Source: Hydrogenophilales bacterium (GTDB lineage: Bacteria; Pseudomonadota; Gammaproteobacteria; Burkholderiales; Thiobacillaceae). Taken from it: DNA of 55,428 nt. The notes under the pieces were generated by a model. The model had not been told where the DNA came from and did no database searches. It was given only the letters and a program-made list of their open reading frames with translations. Positions 38,788-48,589 of the stretch are shown here, piece by piece. Location of the stretch: positions 1 through 55,428 of the forward strand of contig JAHFRD010000020.1 of assembly GCA_023258975.1 (NCBI GenBank), written 5' to 3'. Within the stretch, counting starts at the first letter, position 1. Every line of letters begins with the position of its first letter. A program made the position numbers and the translations under genes.

Positions 38788-41019
38788 ATGTCCGCAGACC
38801 AGATCAGCACCGTGCCCAACGTTCTCACAGAGGAAAGTGAAGACGAAATCAACCTGGGTGAAATCCTGGCCACGTTGCTGGAATACAAGTGGCTGATTGC
38901 CACGGTCACCTTCTTGTCCACCCTGCTTGGCGTTGCCTGGCTGTTTATCGCCACACCAACCTACCAGGCGAATGCTTTGCTCCAATGGGATGACAAGATG
39001 GTTGGAGGTGGCGGGCTCGGCGCGCTCAAGGATATGTCGGCATTATTGGGGGGAGACGCCACCGCGACTGCGGGGCAGATTGAAATCCTCAATGCCCGCA
39101 TGATCCTCGGTCGCGTGGTGGACAAGCTCAAACTGGATATCCAGGCCACACCCAAATATTTTCCGCTCATCGGCAAAGCCTTGGCACGCCGTTATGACGG
39201 AAAGGACATCGCGCAACCTGTGTTGGGGTTCTCCAGCTACGCATGGGGCGGCGAACGGATCAAGGTGGAAACCCTGGAAGTGCCGAAGGCACTCGTAGAT
39301 GCGCAGATATCTCTGGTGGCGGGCAAAGGTGGTCACTATCAGGTTTTTGATGAAGACGACAAGATGCTGCTAGAGGGGCAGGTAGGCCAGCCAGCCGTCA
39401 AGCGTGAAATGAAGCTGTTCGTCTCACAGTTGATTGCCAGGCCGGGAACCCAGTTCACCCTAGTCAAACAACTTCAGCAAGCCGTCATCGACGACATGCA
39501 GGACAAGGGAGGCTACTCGGTCAAGGAGCGAGGCAAACAGTCGGGCATCATCGAAGTAACACTCAAACATTCGGATGCGGCACTGCTGGCTGTGATACTG
39601 GATGAAATCATCAACGGTTATGTGCGCCAGAACGTGGAATACCATACCGTCGAAGCGGAAAGAACCCTCAAATTTCTCGATACCCAACTGCCTGGCCTGA
39701 AAACCCAGATGGAGAACGCCGATTCCGCCTTCAAGCAATATCGGCAGAGCAAGGGATCCGCTGATCTTGCCCTGGAGACCCAGGGTGTACTGACTTCCAT
39801 TGTCGATGTCGACAAGCAAACCGTTCTGTTGCAGCAGCAGCGGGACGAGCTACGGCAGCAATTCACTTCGGAACACCCGCGCATGCAGGCCATGGATTCC
39901 CAGATCGCGCGACTCAAGGCCAAGCGCGCTCAACTGGATGGCAGTGTTGCCCGCCTGCCCGCCGAGCAGCAGGCTGCGCTACGTCTTCAGCGTGATCTGG
40001 AACTTGCCACCAAGCTCTATACGGAGTTGCTCAACAATGCCCAGCAACTGCGCGTTTCCAAAGCGGGCGCTGTGGGTGAGGCTCGCATCATTGACGCTGC
40101 CGCCGTCGCCAGCAGACCCGTCTCTCCCAAGGGTCCGTTGATTCTGGCGGTTTCCCTTTTTCTTGGTCTGCTGCTCAGTGTCTTCGTAATCTGGGTAATC
40201 CGTTCCCTGCGGGTGATGGTGGAAGACCCCGACAAGATCGAAAAACAGATCGGCTTGCCGGTGTATGCGACGATTCCGCACAGCAATACTGAGGTGACGC
40301 TGGCGCGCGACATCAAGACCGGGAAAAAGAAAGGTGAGTTGCTTGCCATCGACTACCCCGAGGACGATGCTGTGGAAAGCCTGCGTAGCCTGCGCACCAC
40401 CATTCACTTCGCTTTGCTGGATGCGGACAAAGGGTCGTTGCTCATCACCGGCCCCAGTCCTGATATCGGAAAAAGTTTCATTTCAAAAAATCTGGGCGCG
40501 GTGTTGGCCCAGTCCGGCAAGCGGGTGGCCATTGTCGATGCGGATTTACGCAAAGGTCACATTCACCGCGAGTTCGGCATGCAGCGCGAAATTGGTGTGT
40601 CGGAATATGTCAGCGGTACGGCCAGCCTGGGTGAGATCGTCAAGCCGACGACGGTACCGGGGTTGTCTGTGGTCACCACCGGCCAGCGCCCACCCAATCC
40701 ATCGGAATTGCTGATGCATGCCCACTTTGGTGAACTGTTGGAACAACTCGGCGATCTGTTCGATATCCTCATCGTCGATGCGCCACCCATCCTGGCGGTT
40801 TCCGATGCCGCCATCATCGGCCGCCATACCGGCGCCACCCTCATGGTTGCCCGCGCCGGCAAGCACCCCGTCCGCGAAATCGAACAGGCGGTCAAACGAC
40901 TCAATCAGGCGGGTGTGCAGGTCAAAGGCTTTGTATTCAACGATATGGATACCACGCGACAGCGTTATCGCTATGGCTACCACGGCTACGTCTACAGCTA
41001 CTCCTACAAGGAAAAATGA
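38788..41019 (+). CDS. wzc: Polysaccharide co-polymerase / bacterial tyrosine kinase (Wzc-like)
   Basis: This 743-residue inner-membrane protein has a Wzz chain-length domain flanked by two helices (about residues 35-55 and 450-470), and a long periplasmic coiled-coil region between them. The cytoplasmic BY-kinase domain has Walker A GPSPDIGKS, Walker A' VAIVDADLRKG and Walker B DILIVDAPPI. The C-terminus is a tyrosine cluster, YRYGYHGYVYSYSY, the autophosphorylation site whose phosphate is removed by Wzb. It sets chain length and couples polymerisation to export through the Wza-like channel. The stop overlaps the next open frame. Confidence 0.93.
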   Translation: MSADQISTVPNVLTEESEDEINLGEILATLLEYKWLIATVTFLSTLLGVAWLFIATPTYQANALLQWDDKMVGGGGLGALKDMSALLGGDATATAGQIEILNARMILGRVVDKLKLDIQATPKYFPLIGKALARRYDGKDIAQPVLGFSSYAWGGERIKVETLEVPKALVDAQISLVAGKGGHYQVFDEDDKMLLEGQVGQPAVKREMKLFVSQLIARPGTQFTLVKQLQQAVIDDMQDKGGYSVKERGKQSGIIEVTLKHSDAALLAVILDEIINGYVRQNVEYHTVEAERTLKFLDTQLPGLKTQMENADSAFKQYRQSKGSADLALETQGVLTSIVDVDKQTVLLQQQRDELRQQFTSEHPRMQAMDSQIARLKAKRAQLDGSVARLPAEQQAALRLQRDLELATKLYTELLNNAQQLRVSKAGAVGEARIIDAAAVASRPVSPKGPLILAVSLFLGLLLSVFVIWVIRSLRVMVEDPDKIEKQIGLPVYATIPHSNTEVTLARDIKTGKKKGELLAIDYPEDDAVESLRSLRTTIHFALLDADKGSLLITGPSPDIGKSFISKNLGAVLAQSGKRVAIVDADLRKGHIHREFGMQREIGVSEYVSGTASLGEIVKPTTVPGLSVVTTGQRPPNPSELLMHAHFGELLEQLGDLFDILIVDAPPILAVSDAAIIGRHTGATLMVARAGKHPVREIEQAVKRLNQAGVQVKGFVFNDMDTTRQRYRYGYHGYVYSYSYKEK

Positions 41020-41037
41020 GAGTACAGGGCGTATTCA

Positions 41038-41066
41038 CCCGGCTTGAGAGAGAGTCTCAAGCCGGG
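41038..41066 (+). promoter_or_regulatory. Perfect 12-bp hairpin between wzc and the antiterminator gene
   Basis: CCCGGCTTGAGA and TCTCAAGCCGGG are separated by GAGAG. There is no T-run after it. It lies upstream of the chosen start (41109) of the RfaH-like gene, and could stabilise the wzc mRNA or dampen read-through. Confidence 0.6.
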
Positions 41067-41108
41067 CATTGCGTAGCGTGCCCTACATCACAGGCTGAAC
41101 GCGCCGCC

Positions 41109-41630
41109 ATGCAAACTCCCCCGCCAGAGGCCGCGCGCCCTTGGTACGTCTGCCAGACCAAGCCTCGGCTGGAAATCAAGGCGGTGACCAAACTGCAAGA
41201 GCAGGGCTATGAGGTGTACCTGCCCATGCTGACCCATTGGGAGCGGAAAAAAGGCGCCTGGCGCAAGACCGAGCAGGTCATGTTTCCCCGCTACGGTTTT
41301 GTGCGCTGTGGTCAGCGAGACCAAAGCCTCGCTCCCATCCGCAGCACGCCAGGCGTCACTGGTTTGGTACGCTTCGGCGGTGATCCCGCCACGCTGAATG
41401 ATGAAACCCTCGCGACAATCCGCGCTTTGGCGGAACAGAGTGAACGTGAACAGGGTGTCGAAGCCGGGCCATTCGCGGCCGGTATGCCTGTCGCGGTCGC
41501 TTATGGCCCCTTGAAAGGTCTTACCGGAATGGTTTCCGATGTGGCGGATGAGCGTGTCGCGGTGCTGCTAACGCTGCTGGGTCGCGAAAAACGCATCGTG
41601 ATGCCTGTGAACCAACTCAGCACTGTCTGA
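41109..41630 (+). CDS. NusG paralogue, RfaH-type transcription antiterminator
   Basis: This 173-residue NusG-family protein has an NGN domain (RPWYVCQTKPRLEIKAVTKL, MFPRYGFVRC, STPGVTGLVRFGG), a linker rich in acidic residues and a KOW-type C-terminal domain (GPLKGLTGMVSDVADERVAV). The NGN segments resemble E. coli RfaH closely (MFPRYGFV against LFPNYLFV, TPGVTGLVRFG against TRGVSHFVRFG). RfaH-type factors join RNA polymerase at ops DNA and suppress termination in long polysaccharide operons. Such a site is present at 43832. The frame is open from ATG 41016, which overlaps wzc, but that would place a hairpin within the coding region; ATG 41109 leads directly into the NGN domain. Confidence 0.85.
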   Translation: MQTPPPEAARPWYVCQTKPRLEIKAVTKLQEQGYEVYLPMLTHWERKKGAWRKTEQVMFPRYGFVRCGQRDQSLAPIRSTPGVTGLVRFGGDPATLNDETLATIRALAEQSEREQGVEAGPFAAGMPVAVAYGPLKGLTGMVSDVADERVAVLLTLLGREKRIVMPVNQLSTV

Positions 41631-41743
41631 GCGTATACCCGTGTTTTCCAGGCAAGCGCATGTAGTGCCGCGACCCATCAAGTCTTCAAGTGTTATTGCA
41701 TTCCTCCGCTTCGACACCATCCGGACAACCAGGAAAAAATGAC

Positions 41744-43195
41744 ATGACGCAGCCCACTCAATCCCGATCCGTCCAGTCGCTGATGGATTCCAGTGGTGTG
41801 CGCTTCGGCACCAGCGGCGCGCGTGGTCTGGTTATCGACATGACTGACGAAGTCTGTTTCGCTTATACCTCGGCATTCCTGCAAGTCACCGACGCTCAAC
41901 CAGGCAGCCGCGTGGCGCTAGGCATGGATCTGCGCCCGAGCAGCCCCGGCATTGCCGCCGCCTGCGCGGCCGCCATTCAGCAAGCCGGCCTGGCGGTCGA
42001 TTACTGTGGATCGCTTCCCACGCCGGCATTGGCCTATTACGCCCAGGAGCAAGGCATCCCCGCCGTCGTGGTGACCGGCAGCCACATCCCCTTCGATCGC
42101 AACGGCATCAAGTTCTATCGCGACACTGGCGAAATCACCAAGTCGGATGAAGCCGGCATCGCCACCGCCGAGGTGGGGCTCCCCGAGCAAGGATTGAGTA
42201 CCCCGTTGCCGGCAATCAACCCCGCCGCCCGCCAACTGTATCTGGATCGCTATCTGGCCTTCTTTCCGCACCGGGCGCTGGCCGGCATGCGCCTCGGCTT
42301 CTATGAACATTCCAGCGTCGCGCGCGATTTACTGACGGAATTGCTGGAAAGACTTGGCGCCGAGGTGATCTCCCTTGGGCGCACCGATGAGTTCACCCCC
42401 ATCGACACCGAGGCCGTCAGCGAAGCCGACGTCCGGCAGGCGCATAACTGGGCCGTCGAGCACGGCTTCGACGCCATCCTGTCCACCGACGGCGACGCGG
42501 ATCGTCCACTGATCGGAGACGAACAGGGCAACTGGTTTCGCGGCGACATCGTCGGCCTCCTGTGCGCCCGCCACTTGGGCGTCGAAGCGCTCGCCACCCC
42601 GGTCAGCTGCAATACCGCAATCGAAAAATCCGGCGTATTCAAGCAGGTCGTGCGTACCCGTATCGGTTCACCTTATGTGATCGAAGCCATGCAACAACTG
42701 GCCGCATCGGGTGCCCGCAGCATCGCCGGCTTTGAAGCCAACGGCGGTTTCCTGTTGGGCAGCAACCTGAATAAAGAAGGTCGCGCTCTGAACGCCCTGC
42801 CTACCCGCGATGCCGTGTTGCCAATGCTGACGCTGTTGGTCAGCGCGCGGGAGTCGGGGGTCAAGCTCTCGCAATTGGCCGCTGGCCTGCCATCACGCCA
42901 TACCGCCAGTGACCGACTGCAATCCTTCGCCAGTGAGCATAGTCATCGCCTGCTGCAACAACTGGCGTCATCACCATCAGCCCGGTCCGGATTGCTGGGT
43001 ACGTTGTGTGGCGTGCCTATGGAAATGAATCAAACCGATGGCCTGCGCATCACTTTCGCGAACGGAGAGGTCATCCATCTACGCCCCTCGGGCAATGCCC
43101 CGGAACTGCGTTGCTATGCCGAGGCTGACAGCCAGGATCGCGCCGCCAAGCTCGCGGTCGAATGCCTGCGCCGCGTCAAGGCCCTGGAGGGCTGA
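41744..43195 (+). CDS. Phosphomannomutase/phosphoglucomutase
   Basis: This 483-residue enzyme of the alpha-D-phosphohexomutase family interconverts hexose 6- and 1-phosphates; in this locus it most likely makes mannose 1-phosphate for GDP-mannose. It shows SGVRFGTSGARGL, the phosphoserine loop VVTGSHIPFDRNGIKFY (catalytic Ser), the Mg loop STDGDADRPL, the sugar-binding GFEANGGF and the phosphate-binding RPSGNAPELRCY. ATG 41744 has AGGA nearby. No mannose-1-phosphate guanylyltransferase (manC) gene is in the window, so GDP-mannose needs a gene elsewhere. Confidence 0.88.
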   Translation: MTQPTQSRSVQSLMDSSGVRFGTSGARGLVIDMTDEVCFAYTSAFLQVTDAQPGSRVALGMDLRPSSPGIAAACAAAIQQAGLAVDYCGSLPTPALAYYAQEQGIPAVVVTGSHIPFDRNGIKFYRDTGEITKSDEAGIATAEVGLPEQGLSTPLPAINPAARQLYLDRYLAFFPHRALAGMRLGFYEHSSVARDLLTELLERLGAEVISLGRTDEFTPIDTEAVSEADVRQAHNWAVEHGFDAILSTDGDADRPLIGDEQGNWFRGDIVGLLCARHLGVEALATPVSCNTAIEKSGVFKQVVRTRIGSPYVIEAMQQLAASGARSIAGFEANGGFLLGSNLNKEGRALNALPTRDAVLPMLTLLVSARESGVKLSQLAAGLPSRHTASDRLQSFASEHSHRLLQQLASSPSARSGLLGTLCGVPMEMNQTDGLRITFANGEVIHLRPSGNAPELRCYAEADSQDRAAKLAVECLRRVKALEG

Positions 43196-43250
43196 TTCCA
43201 GATGACCCATCAAGCAGCCGCGACGGGCGTTCTATTTGAGTTCGCGCAAC

Positions 43251-43300
43251 TTGAACCTTGCTCCAACCTCGCATACCATCCGCGTTCAAATCTTGAACGC
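43251..43300 (+). promoter_or_regulatory. Promoter and palindromic operator of the EPS regulator gene
   Basis: TTGAAC (43251-43256) and TACCAT (43274-43279) have a 17-base spacer. The perfect palindrome GCGTTCAA-ATC-TTGAACGC (43282-43300) then covers the predicted start site, and the ATG is six bases further. A degenerate copy, GTTCGCGCAACTTGAAC, overlaps the -35 element. The layout suggests self-repression by the MarR-type protein. Confidence 0.6.
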
Positions 43301-43305
43301 ACACC

Positions 43306-43644
43306 ATGACCCCGGCAGAGCAAGCCCACCTCCGCATTCTCAAGATCGTTGATGAAGAGCCCGAAATCAGCCAACGGCAACTCGCCGAACGGCTCGGAGT
43401 CAGCCTGGGCAAGGCCAACTATCTGCTCAAAGCCCTACTGGATAAAGGCCACCTCAAGGCGGGCAATTTTCTGCGAGCTGAAAACAAACTCAAATATGCC
43501 TATCTGCTCACTCCTGAAGGTATCAGGGCAAAACTGCAACTCACCCGTAGCTACCTGGCCAGAAAAGAGCAAGAGTACGTCGTCATGAAGGCGGAAATTG
43601 AAGCCATGCGCGTTGAATTGGCGGCGCAGGACGAACGGGTGTGA
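43306..43644 (+). CDS. MarR-family EPS-associated transcriptional regulator
   Basis: This 112-residue winged-helix protein has the recognition region in ISQRQLAERLGVSLGKANYL and the wing in KAGNFLRAENKLKYAYLLTP. A C-terminal coiled coil (EQEYVVMKAEIEAMRVEL) probably dimerises it. It is the short MarR-type regulator that accompanies exopolysaccharide loci in many proteobacteria. A perfect palindrome sits over its own promoter, and the gmd operon with an ops site starts 300 bases downstream. Confidence 0.88.
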   Translation: MTPAEQAHLRILKIVDEEPEISQRQLAERLGVSLGKANYLLKALLDKGHLKAGNFLRAENKLKYAYLLTPEGIRAKLQLTRSYLARKEQEYVVMKAEIEAMRVELAAQDERV

Positions 43645-43831
43645 ATTTTCCGGATAACGACTAAAGTCTGCGCGGCAAATAGTCTCAACTGCCTGTCTAA
43701 CAGGCGGACAAACAATAATCCCTCCGGCAATGAACCAGAGTGAATAAATGGCGGGGAGACCATTCCCGGCCAGCAGATGAAACAACAAGCGGAAAATCGC
43801 ACCATGTGCTGAATGAATAAGCATTCCGGCT

Positions 43832-43844
43832 GGGCGGTAGCGTG
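43832..43844 (+). promoter_or_regulatory. ops-like element in the leader of the gmd operon
   Basis: GGGCGGTAGCGTG is identical to the core of the E. coli ops (JUMPstart) element recruiting RfaH. It lies about 100 bases before gmd on the coding strand, the normal place. A hairpin, ACGCAGA-TT-TCTGCGT (43867-43882), and a TTTTTT tract near 43900 follow. Confidence 0.75.
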
Positions 43845-43944
43845 TCTGATGGACGTAACGCTAAGGACGCAGATTTCTGCGTGAACCTGTTCATGTTCCT
43901 TGAGTTTTTTGCCTGACTAACAGCTAAACAGTGTTCCCCCCCCC

Positions 43945-45039
43945 ATGAGCATACCCAAGAAAACTGCCCTTATTACCGGCGTCACTGGCCAGGACGGCGC
44001 CTATCTCGCTGAATTCCTGCTCAACAAGGGCTATGAAGTCCACGGCATCAAGCGTCGTACCTCGTTGTTCAACACCGACCGCATCGACCATCTTTACCAG
44101 GATCCGCACGAAACCGGTCGCAAGTTCATCCTGCACCACGGCGATCTTACCGACAGTTCCAGTCTGATCCGCATCATCCAGCAGGTGCGGCCCGACGAGA
44201 TCTACAACCTGGCCGCCCAATCCCATGTCGCGGTGAGTTTCGAGGAACCCGAATACACCGCCAACTCGGATGCCCTTGGTGCCCTGCGCATCCTGGAAGC
44301 CATTCGCATCCTTGGCCTGGAGAAGAAAACCCGCTTCTACCAGGCCAGTACCTCGGAACTTTTTGGTCTGGTTCAGGAAATCCCGCAGAAGGAAACCACT
44401 CCCTTCTACCCGCGCAGTCCATACGCGGTGGCCAAGCTCTACGCCTACTGGATCACGGTCAACTACCGTGAGGCGTATGGCATGTATGCCTGCAACGGCA
44501 TCCTGTTCAACCACGAAAGCCCGGTACGTGGTGAAACCTTCGTCACCCGCAAGATCACCCGCGCACTGGCACGCATCAGACTCGGCCTGCAGGACTGTCT
44601 ATTCCTCGGCAATATGGATGCCAAGCGCGACTGGGGCCATGCCAAGGACTACGTCGAAATGCAGTGGCTGATGCTGCAACAGGAAAAAGCGGAAGACTTC
44701 GTCATTGCCACCGGTGTGCAGTACTCGGTGCGAGACTTTATTGACGCCGCCGCCAAGGAACTTGTCATGAGCATCCGCTGGGAAGGCCAGGGGATTGAAG
44801 AGAAAGGCCACGACGCCACCGGCAAGGTCATCGTCGCGGTCGACCCGCGCTATTTCCGCCCCACCGAAGTGGAAACCCTGCTCGGCGACCCCGCCAAGGC
44901 CAAGTCCAAACTGGGCTGGACACCCCGGATCACGTTCGACGAACTTGTCGCGGAAATGGTGCGGGAAGACCTCAAGGCCGCCGAGCGCGACGAACTGGTC
45001 AAGAAGCACGGCTACAAGGCCATGGATTACCATGAATGA
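43945..45039 (+). CDS. gmd: GDP-mannose 4,6-dehydratase
   Basis: This 364-residue short-chain dehydrogenase-type enzyme converts GDP-mannose to GDP-4-keto-6-deoxymannose, the first step to GDP-fucose. Visible features are the NADP loop [31 protein letters not shown], the active-site segment ASTSELFG (catalytic Thr) with [15 protein letters not shown] (Tyr-x3-Lys), and [17 protein letters not shown]. It is the first gene of the sugar-nucleotide block and overlaps fcl by eight bases. Confidence 0.96.
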   Translation: MSIPKKTALITGVTGQDGAYLAEFLLNKGYEVHGIKRRTSLFNTDRIDHLYQDPHETGRKFILHHGDLTDSSSLIRIIQQVRPDEIYNLAAQSHVAVSFEEPEYTANSDALGALRILEAIRILGLEKKTRFYQASTSELFGLVQEIPQKETTPFYPRSPYAVAKLYAYWITVNYREAYGMYACNGILFNHESPVRGETFVTRKITRALARIRLGLQDCLFLGNMDAKRDWGHAKDYVEMQWLMLQQEKAEDFVIATGVQYSVRDFIDAAAKELVMSIRWEGQGIEEKGHDATGKVIVAVDPRYFRPTEVETLLGDPAKAKSKLGWTPRITFDELVAEMVREDLKAAERDELVKKHGYKAMDYHE

Positions 45040-46024
45040 AACCATGGCCATGAATCCTGATATCTATGTAGCCGGTCATCGCGGCATGGTTGGTTCCGCC
45101 ATCATCCGTATCCTCAATGGCAGGGGCCAAAGCAACATCATCACACGTACCCACGCCGAGCTCGACCTCACCAACCAGGCCACCGTGCGTGCCTTCTTTG
45201 AAGAGGAAAAACCCGACCAGGTCTACCTCGCCGCCGCCAAGGTTGGTGGCATCCATGCCAACAACACCTATCCGGCCGAATTCATCTACCAGAACATGAT
45301 GATCGAGGCGAACATCGTCCATGAAGCCTGGCGTGTGGGGGTGCAAAAGCTCCTGTTCCTCGGCAGCAGTTGCATCTACCCCAAACTCGCCCCGCAGCCC
45401 ATGTCCGAGGACGCCCTGCTCACCGGCACCCTGGAATCCACCAACGAGCCTTACGCCATCGCCAAGATCGCCGGCATCAAGCTGTGTGAGTCCTACAACC
45501 GGCAATATGGCCAAAGCCACGGCACCGACTATCGCAGTGTCATGCCGACCAATCTTTACGGCCCGGGCGACAACTATCATCCGGAAAACTCCCACGTCAT
45601 CCCCGCCCTCATCCGCCGCTTTCATGAAGCCAAGATCAACGGCGCGGAAAGTGTCGTGATCTGGGGGACGGGAACGCCCATGCGCGAGTTTCTTTATGTG
45701 GACGACATGGCCGAGGCCAGCATCCACATCATGAATCTGGACAAGGCCACTTACGAAGCGAATACCCAGCCGATGCTCTCCCACATCAACGTCGGCACCG
45801 GCGAGGACATCACCATCCGCGAACTCGCCGAAACCATGGGCCAGGTCATCGGATACAGTGGTCGCATTGAATTCGACCCTAGCAAACCAGATGGCGCTAC
45901 AAGAAAACTCCTGGACATTTCCCGTTTACACGCCCTCGGCTGCCGTGCCAAGGTGGGCTTGGAGGAAGGGCTGACTCGGGCTTATATGGATTATTTGGCA
46001 GTGCGGATTGCCAACCACTCATAA
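45032..46024 (+). CDS. fcl: GDP-L-fucose synthase
   Basis: This 330-residue epimerase/reductase makes GDP-L-fucose from the product of Gmd. It has the NADPH loop [12 protein letters not shown], the segment [18 protein letters not shown] with catalytic Ser and Cys, [15 protein letters not shown] (Tyr-x3-Lys), and the proton-donor His of [15 protein letters not shown] 45032 overlaps gmd; ATG codons at 45044 and 45050 are possible alternatives because the nucleotide-binding strand begins at IYVAGH. The pairing gmd-fcl defines a fucose supply. Confidence 0.95.
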   Translation: MNETMAMNPDIYVAGHRGMVGSAIIRILNGRGQSNIITRTHAELDLTNQATVRAFFEEEKPDQVYLAAAKVGGIHANNTYPAEFIYQNMMIEANIVHEAWRVGVQKLLFLGSSCIYPKLAPQPMSEDALLTGTLESTNEPYAIAKIAGIKLCESYNRQYGQSHGTDYRSVMPTNLYGPGDNYHPENSHVIPALIRRFHEAKINGAESVVIWGTGTPMREFLYVDDMAEASIHIMNLDKATYEANTQPMLSHINVGTGEDITIRELAETMGQVIGYSGRIEFDPSKPDGATRKLLDISRLHALGCRAKVGLEEGLTRAYMDYLAVRIANHS

Positions 46025-46129
46025 CCCAGAACCTGGCAGACGTCGCTGTTAACCAAACGGCCAGCTCTCCCAAGAAATTCACGCGCCGCAAACACACCCA
46101 TCCGATAAACCAAATTGATTGAATGCCCC

Positions 46130-47296
46130 ATGAAAATCGCCATCGCCGGCACCGGCTACGTCGGACTCTCCAATGCCATCCTGCTCGCCCAGCACAACGA
46201 AGTGGTCGCGCTCGACATCGTTCCCGAGAAGATCGAGATGCTCAACCGCAAGGTTTCCCCCATCGTCGACACCGAGATCGAGGACTATCTGAGCCACAAG
46301 CCGCTCAACTTTCGCGCCACGCTGGACAAGCGGGAGGCCTATGAGGGGGCGGCATTCGTCATCATCGCCACCCCCACCGATTACGATCCAGAAACCAATT
46401 ACTTCAACACCCGCACGGTGGAAGCGGTGATCCAGGACGTCAAGGCGATCAACCCGAAAGCGGTGATGATCCTCAAATCCACCGTCCCGGTCGGCTACAC
46501 CGCGAAGTTGAAAGCACAGCTCCACTGCGAAAACCTGATTTTCTCCCCCGAATTCCTGCGTGAAGGCAAAGCGCTCTACGACAACCTGCACCCCTCGCGC
46601 ATCATCCTCGGCGAGCGTTCCGAGCGCGCCGAGGCATTCGCCAACCTGCTCAGGCAAGGCGCCATCAAGCGGGACATCCCGGTGCTGTACACCGACTCCA
46701 CCGAAGCCGAAGCGGTCAAGCTCTTCTCCAATACCTACCTCGCCATGCGGGTGGCCTACTTCAACGAACTCGACACCTACGCCGCCACCCACGGGCTGGA
46801 TACCAAACACATCATCCAGGGCGTCTGTCTCGACCCGCGCATCGGCGAGCATTACAACAACCCCTCGTTCGGCTATGGCGGCTACTGCCTGCCCAAGGAC
46901 ACCAAGCAACTCCTCGCCAACTACCAGGATGTCCCCCAGAACCTGATGCGCGCCATCGTCGACTCCAACACCACGCGCAAGGACTTCGTCGCCGACAGTA
47001 TCCTCAAGCGCAAGCCCAGGATCGTCGGCGTCCACCGCCTGATCATGAAGAGCGGTTCGGACAACTTCCGCGCCTCCAGCATCCAGGGAATCATGAAGCG
47101 CATCAAGGCCAAGGGCATCGAGGTCATCGTCTATGAACCGGTATTGACGGAACCGGAGTTCTTCCACTCACGGGTGGTCAACGATCTGGCAGAGTTCAAG
47201 CGGCAATCCGATGTCATCGTCGCCAACCGCATCACAGACGACATCCGCGACGTGGCGGACAAGGTCTACAGCCGGGATCTGTTCGGTAGCGATTAA
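46130..47296 (+). CDS. ugd: UDP-glucose 6-dehydrogenase
   Basis: This 388-residue enzyme, the same length as E. coli Ugd, oxidises UDP-glucose to UDP-glucuronate with two NAD+. It shows the Rossmann loop [47 protein letters not shown], and the active-site cysteine in [17 protein letters not shown] 46130 leads straight into the Rossmann strand; the frame upstream adds only five residues. UDP-glucuronate feeds the epimerase encoded next. Confidence 0.95.
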   Translation: MKIAIAGTGYVGLSNAILLAQHNEVVALDIVPEKIEMLNRKVSPIVDTEIEDYLSHKPLNFRATLDKREAYEGAAFVIIATPTDYDPETNYFNTRTVEAVIQDVKAINPKAVMILKSTVPVGYTAKLKAQLHCENLIFSPEFLREGKALYDNLHPSRIILGERSERAEAFANLLRQGAIKRDIPVLYTDSTEAEAVKLFSNTYLAMRVAYFNELDTYAATHGLDTKHIIQGVCLDPRIGEHYNNPSFGYGGYCLPKDTKQLLANYQDVPQNLMRAIVDSNTTRKDFVADSILKRKPRIVGVHRLIMKSGSDNFRASSIQGIMKRIKAKGIEVIVYEPVLTEPEFFHSRVVNDLAEFKRQSDVIVANRITDDIRDVADKVYSRDLFGSD

Positions 47297-47391
47297 AGCT
47301 ATACCCACCCCGCATCATTGCTAGGGATGCGAGGTGACAAAGTAAGTTCACCCTGCTCGCGTCCATTGACACAAACAGAAAGGTCAAACCA

Positions 47392-48402
47392 ATGAAAGTC
47401 CTCGTTACCGGCGCCGCCGGCTTCATCGGCATGCACGTCGCCCAACTCCTGCTCAAGCGAGGCGATGAGGTCGTCGGCATCGACAACCTCAACGACTACT
47501 ACGACCCCAAGCTCAAGCTGGCGCGTCTGGAACAGCTCAAGCCCCACCCCAACTTCAAGTTCGTGCGCGGCGACATCGCCGACCGAATGACGGTGGAAGA
47601 CCTGTTCGCCGCCGAGAAATTCAACCGCGTCATCAACCTCGCCGCCCAGCCCGGCGTGCGCTACTCGCTGAAGAACCCCTACGCCTACATCCAGACCAAT
47701 CTGGTCGGATTCGGCAACCTGCTCGAAGGTTGCCGCCACAACCATGTCGAGCACTTCGTCTACGCCAGCAGTTCCAGCGTCTACGGCGCCAACACCCACA
47801 TGCCGTTCTCGGTGCACGACAACGTCGACCACCCAGTCAGCCTCTACGCCGCCAGCAAGAAAGCCAACGAGTTGATGGCCCACACCTACAGCCACCTCTA
47901 CGGCCTACCGACGACGGGTTTGCGTTATTTCACCGTCTATGGCCCCTGGGGCCGCCCCGACATGTCGCCCTGGCTGTTCACCTCCGCCATCCTGGAGGGC
48001 CGCACCATCGACGTATTCAACATGGGCAAGATGCAACGCGACTTCACCTACATCGACGACATCGCCGAAGGCACCGTGCGCGTGCTCGACAAGATCGCCA
48101 CCCCCAACCCCGACTTCACCACCGACGCCCCCGACCCCGGCACCAGCTACGCGCCCTACCGCGTCTACAACATCGGCAACCACCAGCCGGTGGAACTGAT
48201 GAGCTTCATCAAGACCATCGAAGACTCACTGGGCCAGGAAGCGAAGAAGAACTTCCTGCCGATGCAGCCGGGCGACGTGGTGGCGACCTACGCCAACATT
48301 GATGACCTCAAGCGGGATGTGGGGTTCGAGCCGAAGACGGAACTGGCGGTGGGGATTGGGAATTGGGCGAGGTGGTACAAACAGTATCAAGGCAATAGTT
48401 AA
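47392..48402 (+). CDS. UDP-glucuronate 4-epimerase family protein
   Basis: This 336-residue NAD-dependent epimerase has GAAGFIGMHVAQLLL, DNLNDYYDPKLK, YASSSSVYGANTHMPF and the catalytic YAASKKANE (Tyr-x3-Lys). The substrate loops resemble LspL/CapI-type UDP-glucuronate 4-epimerases, which form UDP-galacturonate. Position directly after ugd supports that substrate. It is the last gene before a visible drop in GC content. Confidence 0.9.
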   Translation: MKVLVTGAAGFIGMHVAQLLLKRGDEVVGIDNLNDYYDPKLKLARLEQLKPHPNFKFVRGDIADRMTVEDLFAAEKFNRVINLAAQPGVRYSLKNPYAYIQTNLVGFGNLLEGCRHNHVEHFVYASSSSVYGANTHMPFSVHDNVDHPVSLYAASKKANELMAHTYSHLYGLPTTGLRYFTVYGPWGRPDMSPWLFTSAILEGRTIDVFNMGKMQRDFTYIDDIAEGTVRVLDKIATPNPDFTTDAPDPGTSYAPYRVYNIGNHQPVELMSFIKTIEDSLGQEAKKNFLPMQPGDVVATYANIDDLKRDVGFEPKTELAVGIGNWARWYKQYQGNS

Positions 48403-48589
48403 CAGGGTGTTGTAAAACGACGGTTATTCCCACCTTGGCCAAAAAAAATATCCACTGAGAGTTGAAATTGCGAGAAGTTACGACAAATGTTGCTTGTTTA
48501 TTGCGCAAATCCGGGTATTTCTTTGTGGTAGCCGAACAGATTTCGCCGCTGTCTCGCAACTTTCAATACCCTGCTAATGAGTATGTGAA

